Below are positions 25,793-34,999 of a stretch of 64,000 nucleotides of DNA, piece after piece. Within the stretch, counting starts at the first letter, position 1, and every line of letters begins with the position of its first letter. The DNA is from Jannaschia sp. Os4 (GTDB lineage Bacteria > Pseudomonadota > Alphaproteobacteria > Rhodobacterales > Rhodobacteraceae), in assembly GCF_016820245.1 (NCBI RefSeq), contig NZ_JAFCAR010000004.1:806001-870000 (forward strand). The letters run 5' to 3'. The notes under the pieces are model-generated. The model did not search any database, was not told where the DNA came from, and saw only the letters and a list, made by a program, of their open reading frames with translations. The position numbers and the translations under genes were made by a program.

Positions 25793-27492
25793 CCGTCGTC
25801 GGCCTCTTCGAGGACGCCGACGCCGCCCTCCTCGTCGAGGACCGCGTCCAGCCCGACCTCGAGCTTGCGCTTGATCCGGGCGAGATCCTCCGGCTCGGGA
25901 TCGAGCGAGAGGGCGCGGCGCCACTGGAACTCCGCCTCGCGCTTGCGGCCCACGGTCCAGAGCACGTCGCCGAGATGGTCGTTGATGACCGGGTCGCGCG
26001 GTGTCAGCTCGACCGCGCGCTCCATCGGGGCCACGGCCTCCTCGGCGCGGCCGAGGCGGTAGAGGACCCAGCCGAGGCTGTCGGTGATGTAGCCGTCGTT
26101 GGGCCGCGCGGCGACGGCGCGCTCGATCATGTCCAGCGCCTCGTCGAGCTTCATGCGCTGCTCCACGAGGCCGTAGCCGAGGTAGTTCAGCACGGAGGGC
26201 TGGTCGGGGTTGAGGTCGAGCGCGCGGCGGAAGTCGGCCTCCGCCCCCGCCCAGTCGTCCGTCCGCTCCCGCGCGATGCCGCGGGCGTAGTAGAGGAACC
26301 AGTCGCGCGCCTCCGGCTCGCCCGCCGCCTCGACGATGGAGAGGGCGCGGTCGTAGGCCTCCGCCGCCCCGACGAAGTCCTCGGTCCGGCGCAGCGCGTC
26401 GCCCAGGGAGGCCCAGACCTCCTGGCGGTCCGCGTCCGTGCGGGTCAGGGCCTGCAGCACCTCGACGGCGGCCTCCTCCCGGCCCGCCTTCAGGAGCACG
26501 TCGGCTCGCTCGATCTCGGCGGCGTGGAAGGCGGGGTCGTCGCGGGGCACGGCCCGCAGGGCGGCGGCGGCGAGGTCGCTCTGGCCCTGATCGTCGAGCA
26601 GCGCGGCCACGAGGACGAGCGCCTCGGTGTGGTCGGGGCGCAGCACCGTGGCGGCGCGCCCGTTGATCAGCACGAAGGTCGGGCTCGCCTCGCCCGCGAG
26701 CAGGGCGGCGAGGGTGAAGTAGGCCTCAGCCATGCCGTCGCGCGGCGTGGCGACGAGGTCGAAGCCGACCTCCTCGCCCGCCTCGATCCGCGCCAGCAGG
26801 GCCTCGAGGGCGGGCGAGTTCACCGCCGCCGTCGACTGGGTCAGCAGATCCACCGCGTCCGCGGTCCGGCCCATCGCGGCGAGCACCTGCGCGTGGCCCT
26901 CGATCCCGCGCGCGGTCAGCTGCAGCGCGGTGCCCGCGCGGCCCGAGAAGATCTCGTCGGCGGTCTCGAAGTCGCCCTCCATCGCCGCGAGGTAGGCGGT
27001 GTGGATCAGCGCGAAGGGCGTGAAGCCTTCGGTCTCGGCGAGGCGATCGAACTCGGCCCGCGCCGCCGCGCCGTCGCCCCGCGCCGCGGCGATCCATCCC
27101 CGCACCAGCCCGTCGAGCAGCGCGCCGCCCACGGTCTCGCCGGACAGGATGGCCTCGGCCCCGTCCCAGTCGCCCGCCTCCAGCGCGGCGATCAGCCGGG
27201 CCGCGTCGGCGAACTGGCTCTCGCCCTCCGCCGCCTCGAGGAGGTCGGCCACGCGGGCGGCGGCGGCGAAGTCGCCGAGCGCGGCGTTCACGATCACCGC
27301 GTTCTCGAGCACGGAGGGCGTGGTGTCGTCGCGCGCCACGAGCCGGTCGTAGTACTCCGCCGCCGCCGCGTAGTCGCTGGCGAAACCCGCGATGCGGGCG
27401 GCGAGGTAGGGTCCGGCCTCGCCGCGGGTCTGCGCGAGGAGCGGCGCGGGCAGGAGGAGCGTGGCGGCCAAGAGGGCGGCGGAAAGGCGCAT
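25789..27492 (-). CDS. Exported tetratricopeptide-repeat protein
   Basis: This 567-residue protein starts with a signal peptide (MRLSAALLAATLLLPAPLLAQ) and is otherwise a solenoid of TPR helices, clearest in LGDALRRTEDFVGAAEAYDRALS, DWAGAEADFRRALDLNPDQP and NDHLGDVLWTVGRKREAEFQWRRALSLDP. It is probably periplasmic or envelope-associated. I cannot assign a partner; similar proteins precede ispE in related genomes as I recall. ATG at 27492 matches the signal peptide. Confidence 0.88.
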   Translation of the reverse strand: MRLSAALLAATLLLPAPLLAQTRGEAGPYLAARIAGFASDYAAAAEYYDRLVARDDTTPSVLENAVIVNAALGDFAAAARVADLLEAAEGESQFADAARLIAALEAGDWDGAEAILSGETVGGALLDGLVRGWIAAARGDGAAARAEFDRLAETEGFTPFALIHTAYLAAMEGDFETADEIFSGRAGTALQLTARGIEGHAQVLAAMGRTADAVDLLTQSTAAVNSPALEALLARIEAGEEVGFDLVATPRDGMAEAYFTLAALLAGEASPTFVLINGRAATVLRPDHTEALVLVAALLDDQGQSDLAAAALRAVPRDDPAFHAAEIERADVLLKAGREEAAVEVLQALTRTDADRQEVWASLGDALRRTEDFVGAAEAYDRALSIVEAAGEPEARDWFLYYARGIARERTDDWAGAEADFRRALDLNPDQPSVLNYLGYGLVEQRMKLDEALDMIERAVAARPNDGYITDSLGWVLYRLGRAEEAVAPMERAVELTPRDPVINDHLGDVLWTVGRKREAEFQWRRALSLDPEPEDLARIKRKLEVGLDAVLDEEGGVGVLEEADDG

Positions 27493-27697
27493 CGGGGTCT
27501 CCGGAAGGGGTCGCGGCACGCTAGGCGGGGGCCGGGGGAGGTGCAACCGAGGGGGCGGGACCGCGCCGGTCCCGGAGGCGGGGCGACGGCGCGCGCGCCG
27601 CGCCCCTCCGGCGGCGCGGCGATGCCCCCCGCCCGGTCCGGCCGTCCCGCCGCCGCGACCGGCTCCGCGCCCGCCGGGGCGGCCCCGGGGCGGCGGA

Positions 27698-29386
27698 TCA
27701 CATGTTCGGGTAGTTCGGCCCGTCCCCGCCCTGCGGCACCTGCCAGACGATGTTCTGCGCCGGGTCCTTGATGTCGCAGGTCTTGCAGTGGACGCAGTTC
27801 TGGAAGTTCACCACGAACCGCGCGTCGTCCCCCTCGCCCACGAACTCGTAGACGCCCGCCGGGCAGTAGCGCTGCGACGGCCCCGCATACTGCTTCAGGT
27901 CCACCTCCACCGGCACGGACGGGTCCTTCAGCCGCAGGTGCGGCGGCTGGCTCTCCTCGTGGTTGGTGAAAGCGAAGGACACGTTGGTTAGCCGGTCGAA
28001 GCTGAGCTTGCCGTCCGGCTTGGGGTAGTCGATCGGCTCGAACTTCGACGCGGGCTTTAGGCTGTCCGCGTCCGACTTGGCGTGCTTCATGTTCAGCGGC
28101 GACCAGCCGGTCAGGTTCTGGAGCCACATGTCCGCGCCGCCCACCGACAGCGACGCCATCAGCCCGTGGTTCGACCACAGCGGCTTGACGTTGCGCACCC
28201 GCTTGAGGTCCTTGCCGATCGGCCCGGTCCGCACCGCCTCGTCGTACTCGGCCAGCGTGTCGCCGGTGCGCCCGCCCTCGATGGCCGCGTGCGCCGCCTC
28301 GGCGGCGGCCTTTCCGCTCAGCATCGCGTTATGGTTGCCCTTGATCCGCGGCACGTTGACCATGCCCGCAGCACAACCCAGCAGCACGCCGCCGGGGAAG
28401 GCCGTGTCCGGCAGCGCCTGCCACCCGCCCTCGGTGATGGCGCGCGCGCCGTAGGCCACGCGCTTGCCGCCTTCCAGAAGCTCCGCGACCATCGGATGGT
28501 GCTTGAAGCGCTGGAACTCCATGTACGGGAAGACGTACGGGTTCTCGTAGTTCAGGTGGACGACGAAGCCCACGTACACCTGGTTGTTGTCGAGGTGGTA
28601 GATGAAGCTGCCGCCCCCGGCGTTCTTGCCCAAGGGCCAGCCCATCGTGTGCACGACCTTGCCCGGCTGGTGCTTCTCGGGGTCGATCTCCCACAGCTCC
28701 TTCATGCCCAGCCCGTACTTCTGGGTCTCCTTGCCCTGCAGGCCGTACTTGTCGATCACGTGCTTGGAGAGCGACCCGCGCACCCCCTCGCCCAGCATCA
28801 CGTACTTGCCGCGCAGGATCATGCCCGGCTCGTAGCCCTCGCCCGGGGTGCCGTCGGCGTCGCGCCCGAACTCGCCCGCGACGACGCCCGCCACGCGGCC
28901 CTCCTCCATCACCAGCTGGGTGCAGGCCATGCCGGGGAACACCTCGACGCCCAAGGCCTCGGCCTGCTCGGACAACCAGCGGCAGACGTTGCCCATCGAG
29001 ACGACGTAGTTGCCGTGGTTCGACATCAGCGGCGGCATGATCGCGTTGGGGACGCGGACGCGCCCCTCCTCGCCCAGCACGTAGAAGCTGTCGGAGGTGA
29101 CGGGCACGTCCACGGGCGCGCCCTTCTCCTTCCAGTCGGGGATCAGCGCGTCGAGCCCGGAGGGATCGAGCACCGCGCCGGACAGGATGTGGGCGCCCAC
29201 CTCGGAGCCCTTCTCCAGCACCACCACCTCGCGCGCGGGGTCCAGCTGCTTGAGCCGGATCGCCGCCGACAGGCCGGCGGGGCCGGCGCCGACGATCACC
29301 ACGTCGTAATCCATCGACTCCCGTTCGACGGACAGGTCCGCCTCCATCGGGCTGGGGGGCGGGGCGGCGGGCGTGGCGTCGAGCAT
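27698..29386 (-). CDS. Electron transfer flavoprotein-ubiquinone oxidoreductase
   Basis: ETF-QO passes electrons from ETF (fatty acid, amino acid and dimethylglycine oxidation) to ubiquinone at the inner membrane. The 562-residue protein has the FAD fold VVIVGAGPAGLSAAIRL, a GWPLGKNAGGGSFIYH segment, and the [4Fe-4S] cysteines C508, C531, C534 and C537 (QNCVHCKTCDIKDP). ATG at 29386 follows GAGGTG; ATG at 29347 is an alternative. No ETF subunit genes are nearby. Confidence 0.97.
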   Translation of the reverse strand: MLDATPAAPPPSPMEADLSVERESMDYDVVIVGAGPAGLSAAIRLKQLDPAREVVVLEKGSEVGAHILSGAVLDPSGLDALIPDWKEKGAPVDVPVTSDSFYVLGEEGRVRVPNAIMPPLMSNHGNYVVSMGNVCRWLSEQAEALGVEVFPGMACTQLVMEEGRVAGVVAGEFGRDADGTPGEGYEPGMILRGKYVMLGEGVRGSLSKHVIDKYGLQGKETQKYGLGMKELWEIDPEKHQPGKVVHTMGWPLGKNAGGGSFIYHLDNNQVYVGFVVHLNYENPYVFPYMEFQRFKHHPMVAELLEGGKRVAYGARAITEGGWQALPDTAFPGGVLLGCAAGMVNVPRIKGNHNAMLSGKAAAEAAHAAIEGGRTGDTLAEYDEAVRTGPIGKDLKRVRNVKPLWSNHGLMASLSVGGADMWLQNLTGWSPLNMKHAKSDADSLKPASKFEPIDYPKPDGKLSFDRLTNVSFAFTNHEESQPPHLRLKDPSVPVEVDLKQYAGPSQRYCPAGVYEFVGEGDDARFVVNFQNCVHCKTCDIKDPAQNIVWQVPQGGDGPNYPNM

Positions 29387-29590
29387 CGGGGCACCTCGTG
29401 AAACGGTCCGGCGCGCAGCTTGCGCGTCGCGGCCCATATGGGAAAGGGGTGACGCGCGCGTCAATCGTGACCCGTCGTCGCGTGGGGGCCGCCCGCGCAC
29501 GTTGCACGCGGCGCGCGGGCTGCTAACCTGCCCGCCGACCAACCGCGCGCCGCCCCCGGAGCGGCGACCCCGCAAGACGAAGGCACCCCC

Positions 29591-30064
29591 ATGGAGAAGA
29601 TGCCCATCACCCCGCGCGGCCTCGCCGCGCTGGAGAAGGAGCTCAAGCACCTCAAGTCCGAGGAGCGGCCCGCCATCATCCGCGCCATCGCCGAGGCCCG
29701 CGAGCACGGCGACCTGTCGGAGAACGCGGAGTACCACTCGGCCCGCGAGAAGCAGGGCTTCATCGAAGGCCGCATCAAGGAGCTGGAGGGGACCATCTCG
29801 CTGGCCGAGGTGATCGACCCCGCCAAGATGTCCGGCGACACGATCAAGTTCGGCGCCACCGTGACCCTCGTCGACGAGGACACGGAGGAGGAGAAGACCT
29901 ACCAGATCGTGGGCGAGCCCGAGGCGGACATCGAGGCGGGCCTCCTGAACCTGCGCTCCCCGCTGGCGCGCGCGCTGATCGGCAAGGAGGAGGGCGACTC
30001 GGTCGAGGTCCGCACGCCCGGCGGCACCCGCGACTACGAGATCACCGCCGTCCGCTACGCATGA
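29591..30064 (+). CDS. greA: Transcription elongation factor GreA
   Basis: GreA rescues backtracked RNA polymerase by stimulating transcript cleavage. The 157-residue protein has the coiled-coil N-terminus with the tip acidic motif [17 protein letters not shown] and a complete C-terminal FKBP-like domain ([27 protein letters not shown]). ATG at 29591. The next gene overlaps by 4 bases (ATGA). The 204-base gap to the divergent ETF-QO gene holds both promoters. Confidence 0.97.
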   Translation: MEKMPITPRGLAALEKELKHLKSEERPAIIRAIAEAREHGDLSENAEYHSAREKQGFIEGRIKELEGTISLAEVIDPAKMSGDTIKFGATVTLVDEDTEEEKTYQIVGEPEADIEAGLLNLRSPLARALIGKEEGDSVEVRTPGGTRDYEITAVRYA

Positions 30065-31128
30065 GCGACGCGACCGATCCCGGTCCGGCGGCGCGCTCCT
30101 CGCCGCCGCCCAAGACGCCCGGCGCCCCCCGCGGCGGGGCCGAATGGATCGGGGCGACGGCCACCTTGGCCTCGCTAGCATGGCTCGCCTTGGCGGGCTG
30201 GTACCTCGCCACGCTCACGCCCAACGGGCTCGCGATCCTCGCGGTCGATCCGTTGGCGACCGCCGTCGCGCTCCTCGGCATCGTGGTGCCCGTCGCCCTG
30301 ATCTGGATCGTCGCGACGCTGGCCCGGCTGTCCCGGTCGCTGAGGCAGGAGGCGGCCCATCTCCGCGACGAGATCGACGCGATGCGCGAGGCGCACGCCG
30401 TGCAGGCGCGCATGGGCGCCGCCGCGCTGCGGCGCGACGTGGAGGCGCGGCTCGCCGACGTGGGCAAGACCGCCGCCCCCGCGCCCGGCCCCGCCCCCAC
30501 CGGGGAGGCCCCGCGCAGGGCGCCGGTCCTCACGGCGCCCGCGCGCCCCGGGCGAAGCCCGCTGGAGGTGCTCCGCGCCGCCCGCCCCGTCCCGGCGCCC
30601 GCGCCGTCCGAGGCTCCGCGCGCCGATCCCGCGCCGGACGCCGAGGCGGACGTGCCGCCCGCGCGGACCGGGCTCGACGCCGCGGACGTCCTTCGCGCCT
30701 TCGACCTGCCGCGCGGGCGCGACGACGCCGAGGGGTTCGCCCTCGTCCGCCGCGCCTTGGCGGATCCCGCGGCCGGGCCGGTCCTCTCGGCGGCGCAGAC
30801 CGCGCTGGCGCTGCTCTCCGAGGGCAACCTATCGGCCACCGCCCTGCCCCCGGCGCCGCCCGCGGCGTGGCGCGCGTGGCTCTCCGGCGAGGGGGCGCCG
30901 TCCTCGTTGGGCGAGATGCGGGATCCGGCGGCGACCGCGCTCGCGACGGGGCGCGCGCGGGCCGAGCCGCCCTTCGCCGCCGCCGCCGCCGCGCTGCTCT
31001 CCGCGCTCGAGGAGGCGGGTCCGGCCTTGGCCGCCGCGTTCTCGGACGAGGATCTCGAGGCGCTGGACCGCACCCGCACCGGACGCGCCGCGCGGATCAT
31101 GGCGCGGGCGACGGGCGCGCTCGACTGA
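30061..31128 (+). CDS. Hypothetical membrane protein, coupled to greA
   Basis: I do not recognise this 355-residue protein. It has two hydrophobic helices at about residues 29-51 and 57-85, then a coiled-coil-like stretch ([20 protein letters not shown]), a Pro/Ala-rich linker near 135-215 and an Ala-rich helical C-terminus. ATG overlaps the greA stop. Proteins with this layout occur after greA in relatives as I recall, without a known role. Composition is as GC-rich as its neighbours. Confidence 0.75.
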   Translation: MSDATDPGPAARSSPPPKTPGAPRGGAEWIGATATLASLAWLALAGWYLATLTPNGLAILAVDPLATAVALLGIVVPVALIWIVATLARLSRSLRQEAAHLRDEIDAMREAHAVQARMGAAALRRDVEARLADVGKTAAPAPGPAPTGEAPRRAPVLTAPARPGRSPLEVLRAARPVPAPAPSEAPRADPAPDAEADVPPARTGLDAADVLRAFDLPRGRDDAEGFALVRRALADPAAGPVLSAAQTALALLSEGNLSATALPPAPPAAWRAWLSGEGAPSSLGEMRDPAATALATGRARAEPPFAAAAAALLSALEEAGPALAAAFSDEDLEALDRTRTGRAARIMARATGALD

Positions 31129-31220
31129 CCGCCGACGCGGACGCACAGGCGACGTGCGCTTCCGCCGGTTGCCCGCGCCCGGCCGTCGCGCCACCTCCGG
31201 CCCAGCATCCGGAGGACATC

Positions 31221-32192
31221 ATGGGCCAACTGATCGACGGCGTCTGGCACGACGACTGGTACGACACGAAGTCGACGGGCGGGACGTTCGTCCGCTCGAC
31301 CGCCAAGTTCCGCGACTGGATCACCCCCGACGGATCGCCCGGCCCCTCCGGCGAGGGCGGCCACCCGGCCGAGGCGGGGCGCTACCACCTCTACGTCTCG
31401 CTGGCCTGCCCGTGGGCGCACCGCGCGCTCGTGGTCCGGAGCCTGCGTGGCCTGACCGACCTGATCGGCGTCTCGGTCGTGCATCCCGACATGCTGGGCG
31501 ACGGCTGGACCTTCGAGACGGACGACCACGGGGCGACGGGCGACAAGCTCTTCGGCCTGCCCTTCCTGCGGGACGTCTACCTGCGCGCGAAGCCGGACGT
31601 GTCGGGCCGCGTGACGGTGCCCGTGCTGTGGGACACGAAGACCGGGACCATCGTGTCGAACGAGTCCTCCGAGATCATCCGCATGCTCGACACCGCATTC
31701 GACGGCATCACCGGGAACGACGAGACGCTCTACCCGGAGGCGCTGCGCGGCGAGATCGACCGGATCAACGACCGGGTCTACCGGGACGTGAACAACGGGG
31801 TCTACAAGGCGGGCTTCGCCACCTCGCAGGCGGCCTACGACGAGGCGGTGACCGCGCTGTTCGACGCGCTGGACTGGCTGGACGGGCTGCTCGGGGAGCG
31901 GCGCTGGCTGGCGGGCGACGTGCTGACGGAGGCGGACTGGCGCCTGTGGACGACGCTGGTGCGGTTCGACGCGGTCTACCACCTGCACTTCAAGTGCAAC
32001 CGGCGGCGCCTGATCGACTACGCGAACCTCTGGCCCTACGCCCGCGCGCTCTACCAAGTGCCGGGGGTGCGGGAAACCGTGGGCTGGCACCACATCGTCC
32101 GGCACTACCACTACAGCCACGAGAGCATAAACCCGCACCGGATCGTCCCCATCAACCCGGTGATCGACTGGGACGCGCCGGTCGACCGCTAG
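31221..32192 (+). CDS. Glutathionyl-hydroquinone reductase (YqjG/ECM4-type GST)
   Basis: This 323-residue xi-class glutathione transferase reduces glutathionyl-hydroquinones. The catalytic C63 lies in SLACPWAHRALVVR, and the conserved C-terminal pattern is LWPYARALYQVPGVRETV with WHHIVRHYHYSHESINPHRIVP. ATG at 31221 follows GGAGGA. It is a single-gene unit. A strong palindromic hairpin separates it from the convergent SRPBCC gene. Confidence 0.95.
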   Translation: MGQLIDGVWHDDWYDTKSTGGTFVRSTAKFRDWITPDGSPGPSGEGGHPAEAGRYHLYVSLACPWAHRALVVRSLRGLTDLIGVSVVHPDMLGDGWTFETDDHGATGDKLFGLPFLRDVYLRAKPDVSGRVTVPVLWDTKTGTIVSNESSEIIRMLDTAFDGITGNDETLYPEALRGEIDRINDRVYRDVNNGVYKAGFATSQAAYDEAVTALFDALDWLDGLLGERRWLAGDVLTEADWRLWTTLVRFDAVYHLHFKCNRRRLIDYANLWPYARALYQVPGVRETVGWHHIVRHYHYSHESINPHRIVPINPVIDWDAPVDR

Positions 32193-32242
32193 GCCCGCCG
32201 CCCCGCCGGCCGCGACCCGGGGTCCGGGGCGGAGCGCCCGGC

Positions 32243-32268
32243 GGGCCGCCCCGCGCGCGGGGCGGCCC
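32243..32268. terminator. Perfect 26-base palindromic hairpin between convergent genes
   Basis: GGGCCGCCCCGC (32243-32254) and its exact complement (32257-32268) form a perfect stem between the glutathionyl-hydroquinone reductase gene and the convergent SRPBCC gene. A pyrimidine run, CTCTCTC, follows. It could stop transcription from both sides. Confidence 0.6.
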
Positions 32269-32273
32269 CTCTC

Positions 32274-32798
32274 TCATGCCGTCTGCGCGGCCACCGCCGC
32301 GCGGGCCTTCTTCGATCGGTCGGCCTTGGCCTTGCGGGGATGCGGGCGCCCCGTCTCGGCGTAGTGGCGCAGCTCCTCGGTCGCCTCGCGCATCACCTTG
32401 CGGAACTGCAGCTTCATCGGCAGCGCCATCACGAGGCTGAAGGGGAAGGCGAGGTCCGCCCGCAGGCGCACGGACACCTCCGATCCGCCGCCGGTGTGGC
32501 CCGCGACGGTCCACTCGTTGACGAGCGACCGGACGAAGCCCGGCATCTTGGCGCCCGTGGCGGAGTAGGCGATGCGGCGGGCCGCCGGGTCGTAGGCCTC
32601 GATCGTCTCGGTGAACGCCCCGAGCGAGGTCTCGCAGACCCGGCCCGCGGCGGGCGCGCCCGGCAGCGCCTCGCCGGGCCGGGCGCCGGAGACGTAGACG
32701 CTGGAGGCCCAGTCGCCCGCGCGGACGTAGTCGGGGCCGAGGATCTGCCACACCCGGTCGGGGGCGGCGTCGATGCGGACGGTGCGCCGGACCTCCAT
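32274..32798 (-). CDS. SRPBCC family protein
   Basis: This 174-residue protein has the START/Bet v1-like helix-grip fold: MEVRRTVRIDAAPDRVWQIL at the start, a central FTETIEAYDPAARRIAYSATG strand pair, and a long C-terminal helix (KVMREATEELRHYAE) followed by a lysine-rich tail. Such proteins bind hydrophobic ligands; no ligand is evident. ATG at 32798 shares one base with the tautomerase stop (TGATG), so it is co-expressed and probably under the divergent TetR regulator. Confidence 0.83.
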   Translation of the reverse strand: MEVRRTVRIDAAPDRVWQILGPDYVRAGDWASSVYVSGARPGEALPGAPAAGRVCETSLGAFTETIEAYDPAARRIAYSATGAKMPGFVRSLVNEWTVAGHTGGGSEVSVRLRADLAFPFSLVMALPMKLQFRKVMREATEELRHYAETGRPHPRKAKADRSKKARAAVAAQTA

Positions 32799-32995
32799 CA
32801 GCCCACCACCTTTCCGCCCATCGCGTAGCCGCCCTCGGCGGTCTCCTCGATGTGGACGTTGATGTACTGGCGCAGGTCGCCCTTGCCGGCGTTCGACCCG
32901 ACGGCGGCGAGGCCCTCGGTCAGGCGCGAGACGATGTCGGCCTTCTCCTCCACGCTCCAAGCGGAGCGGGGGACGGTCACACGGATGGTGGGCAT
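32798..32995 (-). CDS. 4-oxalocrotonate tautomerase-like small protein
   Basis: This 65-residue protein has the catalytic N-terminal proline after Met removal (MPTIRVTVPRSAWSVEEKADIVSRLTEGL), the mark of the tautomerase family. The middle contains GDLRQYINVHIEETAEGGYAMGG. The enzyme type is not certain: real substrates range from oxalocrotonate to halo-acids. ATG at 32995 follows AAAGGAC. It is divergent from the TetR gene and likely repressed by it. Confidence 0.87.
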   Translation of the reverse strand: MPTIRVTVPRSAWSVEEKADIVSRLTEGLAAVGSNAGKGDLRQYINVHIEETAEGGYAMGGKVVG

Positions 32996-33019
32996 GGTCT
33001 GTCCTTTCGGTTTGAGTTC

Positions 33020-33066
33020 TGCATCGGCCGATGCAATACTCGTAGCCGCTCCATCCCCGTATTGCA
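33020..33066. promoter_or_regulatory. Operator-like palindromes between tautomerase and TetR genes
   Basis: The perfect 16-base palindrome TGCATCGGCCGATGCA lies at 33020-33035. A second inverted repeat, TGCAATAC at 33032-33039 and GTATTGCA at 33059-33066, overlaps its right half. Both lie in the 85-base divergent region, as expected for TetR binding that shuts both promoters. Function is inferred. Confidence 0.65.
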
Positions 33067-33080
33067 ACAGGTGTTTCATA

Positions 33081-33650
33081 ATGGCGCGACCCCGCTCCTT
33101 CGACGAGGCCGAGACGCTGGCCTGCGCGATGACCGCGTTCTGGCGCGCGGGCTTCGAGGCGACGACCTACCGGGGGTTGGCGAAGGAGACGGGCGTGGGC
33201 CTGCGCTCGCTCCACAACGCGTTCGGGGAGAAGGACGCGCTCTTCGCCCGAACGCTCGACGCCTACACGGAGATGGCGGCGGGCCTGCTCGACCAAGTGC
33301 TCTCGCCGCCCTCCCCCGACGCGCTGATCGGCCTCTTCGAGGCCACCGCCGCGCCGGTGCCGGAGGGCGACGTGCGCCGCTCCGGCTGCCTGATGGCCAA
33401 CACGGCCTTCGAGCTGTCCGCCCCGCCCGCCGCCGTGGCCGAGCGGATCGCGGCCTACCGGACGCTCTTCACCGACCGGTTCGAGGCCTGCCTCGCGGCG
33501 GGGGGCGTCGCGGACCCCGCGCCGAAGGCGGAGTTCCTGCTGGGGGCGCTCTGGGGGATGCTGGGCCAGATCCGGCTCGCGGGGGACACGACGTCCGCCG
33601 CGCCGATGGCGGGGGTGGTGGCGGACACGATCCGGGGCTGGACGCGCTAG
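33081..33650 (+). CDS. TetR family transcriptional regulator
   Basis: This 189-residue TetR protein begins MARPRSFDEAETLACAMTAFWRAGFEATTYRGLAKETGVGLRSLHNAFGEKDALF, a complete N-terminal HTH with the typical GxxSLxxxFGxKxxL pattern. The C-terminal half is an AcrR/RutR-like ligand domain. ATG at 33081 sits right after a palindromic operator candidate. It likely represses itself and the divergent tautomerase/SRPBCC pair. Confidence 0.92.
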   Translation: MARPRSFDEAETLACAMTAFWRAGFEATTYRGLAKETGVGLRSLHNAFGEKDALFARTLDAYTEMAAGLLDQVLSPPSPDALIGLFEATAAPVPEGDVRRSGCLMANTAFELSAPPAAVAERIAAYRTLFTDRFEACLAAGGVADPAPKAEFLLGALWGMLGQIRLAGDTTSAAPMAGVVADTIRGWTR

Positions 33651-34144
33651 GCGCCGCGCACCTCGGCCACGAGGTCGTCGGTCGGGCCGTCCCGGAGCAC
33701 CGACACGTCGCCCGTGGTCTCCATGACGACCAGCGCGGCGTCGTCGAAGGCCGCGCAGCCCGCCTGCCGCAGCTTCTGGCGAAGGTCGTCGGCGCTGACC
33801 CGCGCGGCGCGCATCGCGGCCTCGTCGGGCACCCCGTCGCGCAGGAGCACCACCGGCTCGTTGTCGATCCAGCGCTGCGCGTCGGGGACGCGGGCGCGGA
33901 TCAGCCCGATGACCACCTGCATCCCCAGCAGCCCCGCGAGCGCCAGCGCCCCCATCCACCATCCCGTCGCCGGGTCGAGGATCACGGAAGCGAGGATGGA
34001 GCCCACCGCCACCGTCACGGCGAAGTCGTAGGCGCTCATCTTGGCGAAGGAGCGCAGCCCCGTGAGCCGCACGACGCCAAGCAGGATCGGGAGCAGGATC
34101 GCGGCGTCCGTCAGCGGCGTGAGCCAGTCCGGGATATCGGGCAT
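33647..34144 (-). CDS. DUF421 membrane protein
   Basis: This 165-residue protein has three N-terminal transmembrane segments (about residues 10-28, 37-55 and 63-84) with RLTGLRSFAKMSAYDFAVTVAVGSI, the DUF421 hallmark, and a soluble C-terminal domain (DNEPVVLLRDGVPDEAAMRAARVSADDLRQKLRQAG). The function is unknown. ATG at 34144. Its stop overlaps the TetR stop region convergently by 4 bases. Confidence 0.9.
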   Translation of the reverse strand: MPDIPDWLTPLTDAAILLPILLGVVRLTGLRSFAKMSAYDFAVTVAVGSILASVILDPATGWWMGALALAGLLGMQVVIGLIRARVPDAQRWIDNEPVVLLRDGVPDEAAMRAARVSADDLRQKLRQAGCAAFDDAALVVMETTGDVSVLRDGPTDDLVAEVRGA

Positions 34145-34202
34145 GGGGCCTCCTGTCGCGGTCCAAGCGGCGGCGGTGGCGAAGGTTCCGCCGCCTGCCT
34201 AG

Positions 34203-34910
34203 ATGGACGGCATGATCAAGGCGCCTGCATTGCTGATCGCGCTGGCCTACGGGCTGGTGGTGTTCCTGTTCTCCTCGTGGCGGATGAAGCGGAAGCTCGA
34301 CTCCGAGGCGGAGCCCTTGGACGAGCCGCTGATGCGCGACGACCTGCGCGCGATGGCCGACGCGCTGGACCTGCCGGAGGTGCGGGTGAACGTCCTGCCG
34401 ATGGACCCGGTCAACGGGCTGGCCGCGCCGGACGGGCGCATCTTCATCACGTCGGGCTTCCTGCGGAAGCTGCGGGCGGGCGAGGTGTCGTCGGCGGAGA
34501 TGGCGTCGGTCGTGGCGCACGAGCTGGGCCACGTGGCGCTGGGGCACGCGCGGCGGCGGATGATCGACTTCTCGGGCCAGAACGCGATCCGCGTCGCGCT
34601 GGCGGGGGTGCTGGGGCGGGTGCTGCCCTTCGGCGTCGGCATCTGGGCGGCGAACGCGGTGGCCTCCCTCGTGGCCGCCCGCCTGTCCCGGCAGGACGAG
34701 TACGAGGCCGACGCCTACGCCTCGGCGCTGCTCGTGAAGGCGGGGATCGGGGTGGAGCCGCAGAAGTCCCTTTTCCGCAAGCTGGAGCGGATGACGGGGA
34801 TGGGCGGCAACGGGATGCCCGCGTGGATGATGTCCCACCCGAAACCCGATGAGCGCATTGCGGCCATCGACGCGAACGCGGCGCGGTGGGGGATCGGCGG
34901 GCGAGGTTGA
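34203..34910 (+). CDS. M48 family zinc metallopeptidase
   Basis: This 235-residue protein has one N-terminal membrane segment (LLIALAYGLVVFLF), the zinc motif HELGH at residues 106-110 and the third ligand E166 in SRQDEYEADAYA. A second hydrophobic region lies at about 130-160. It ends with SHPKPDERIAAI, typical of M48. HtpX-like membrane proteases degrade misfolded membrane proteins; this short member may act similarly. ATG at 34203; ATG at 34212 is possible and no clear ribosome site discriminates them. Confidence 0.88.
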   Translation: MDGMIKAPALLIALAYGLVVFLFSSWRMKRKLDSEAEPLDEPLMRDDLRAMADALDLPEVRVNVLPMDPVNGLAAPDGRIFITSGFLRKLRAGEVSSAEMASVVAHELGHVALGHARRRMIDFSGQNAIRVALAGVLGRVLPFGVGIWAANAVASLVAARLSRQDEYEADAYASALLVKAGIGVEPQKSLFRKLERMTGMGGNGMPAWMMSHPKPDERIAAIDANAARWGIGGRG

Positions 34911-34999
34911 GGGCGCCGGGGCGTCGCCCCGGGCCTCGGAATATGTCCGGACCATCGAAGGGACGTGCGCCCTGCGGCGCGGCGCGCTAGTCCGGCCGC

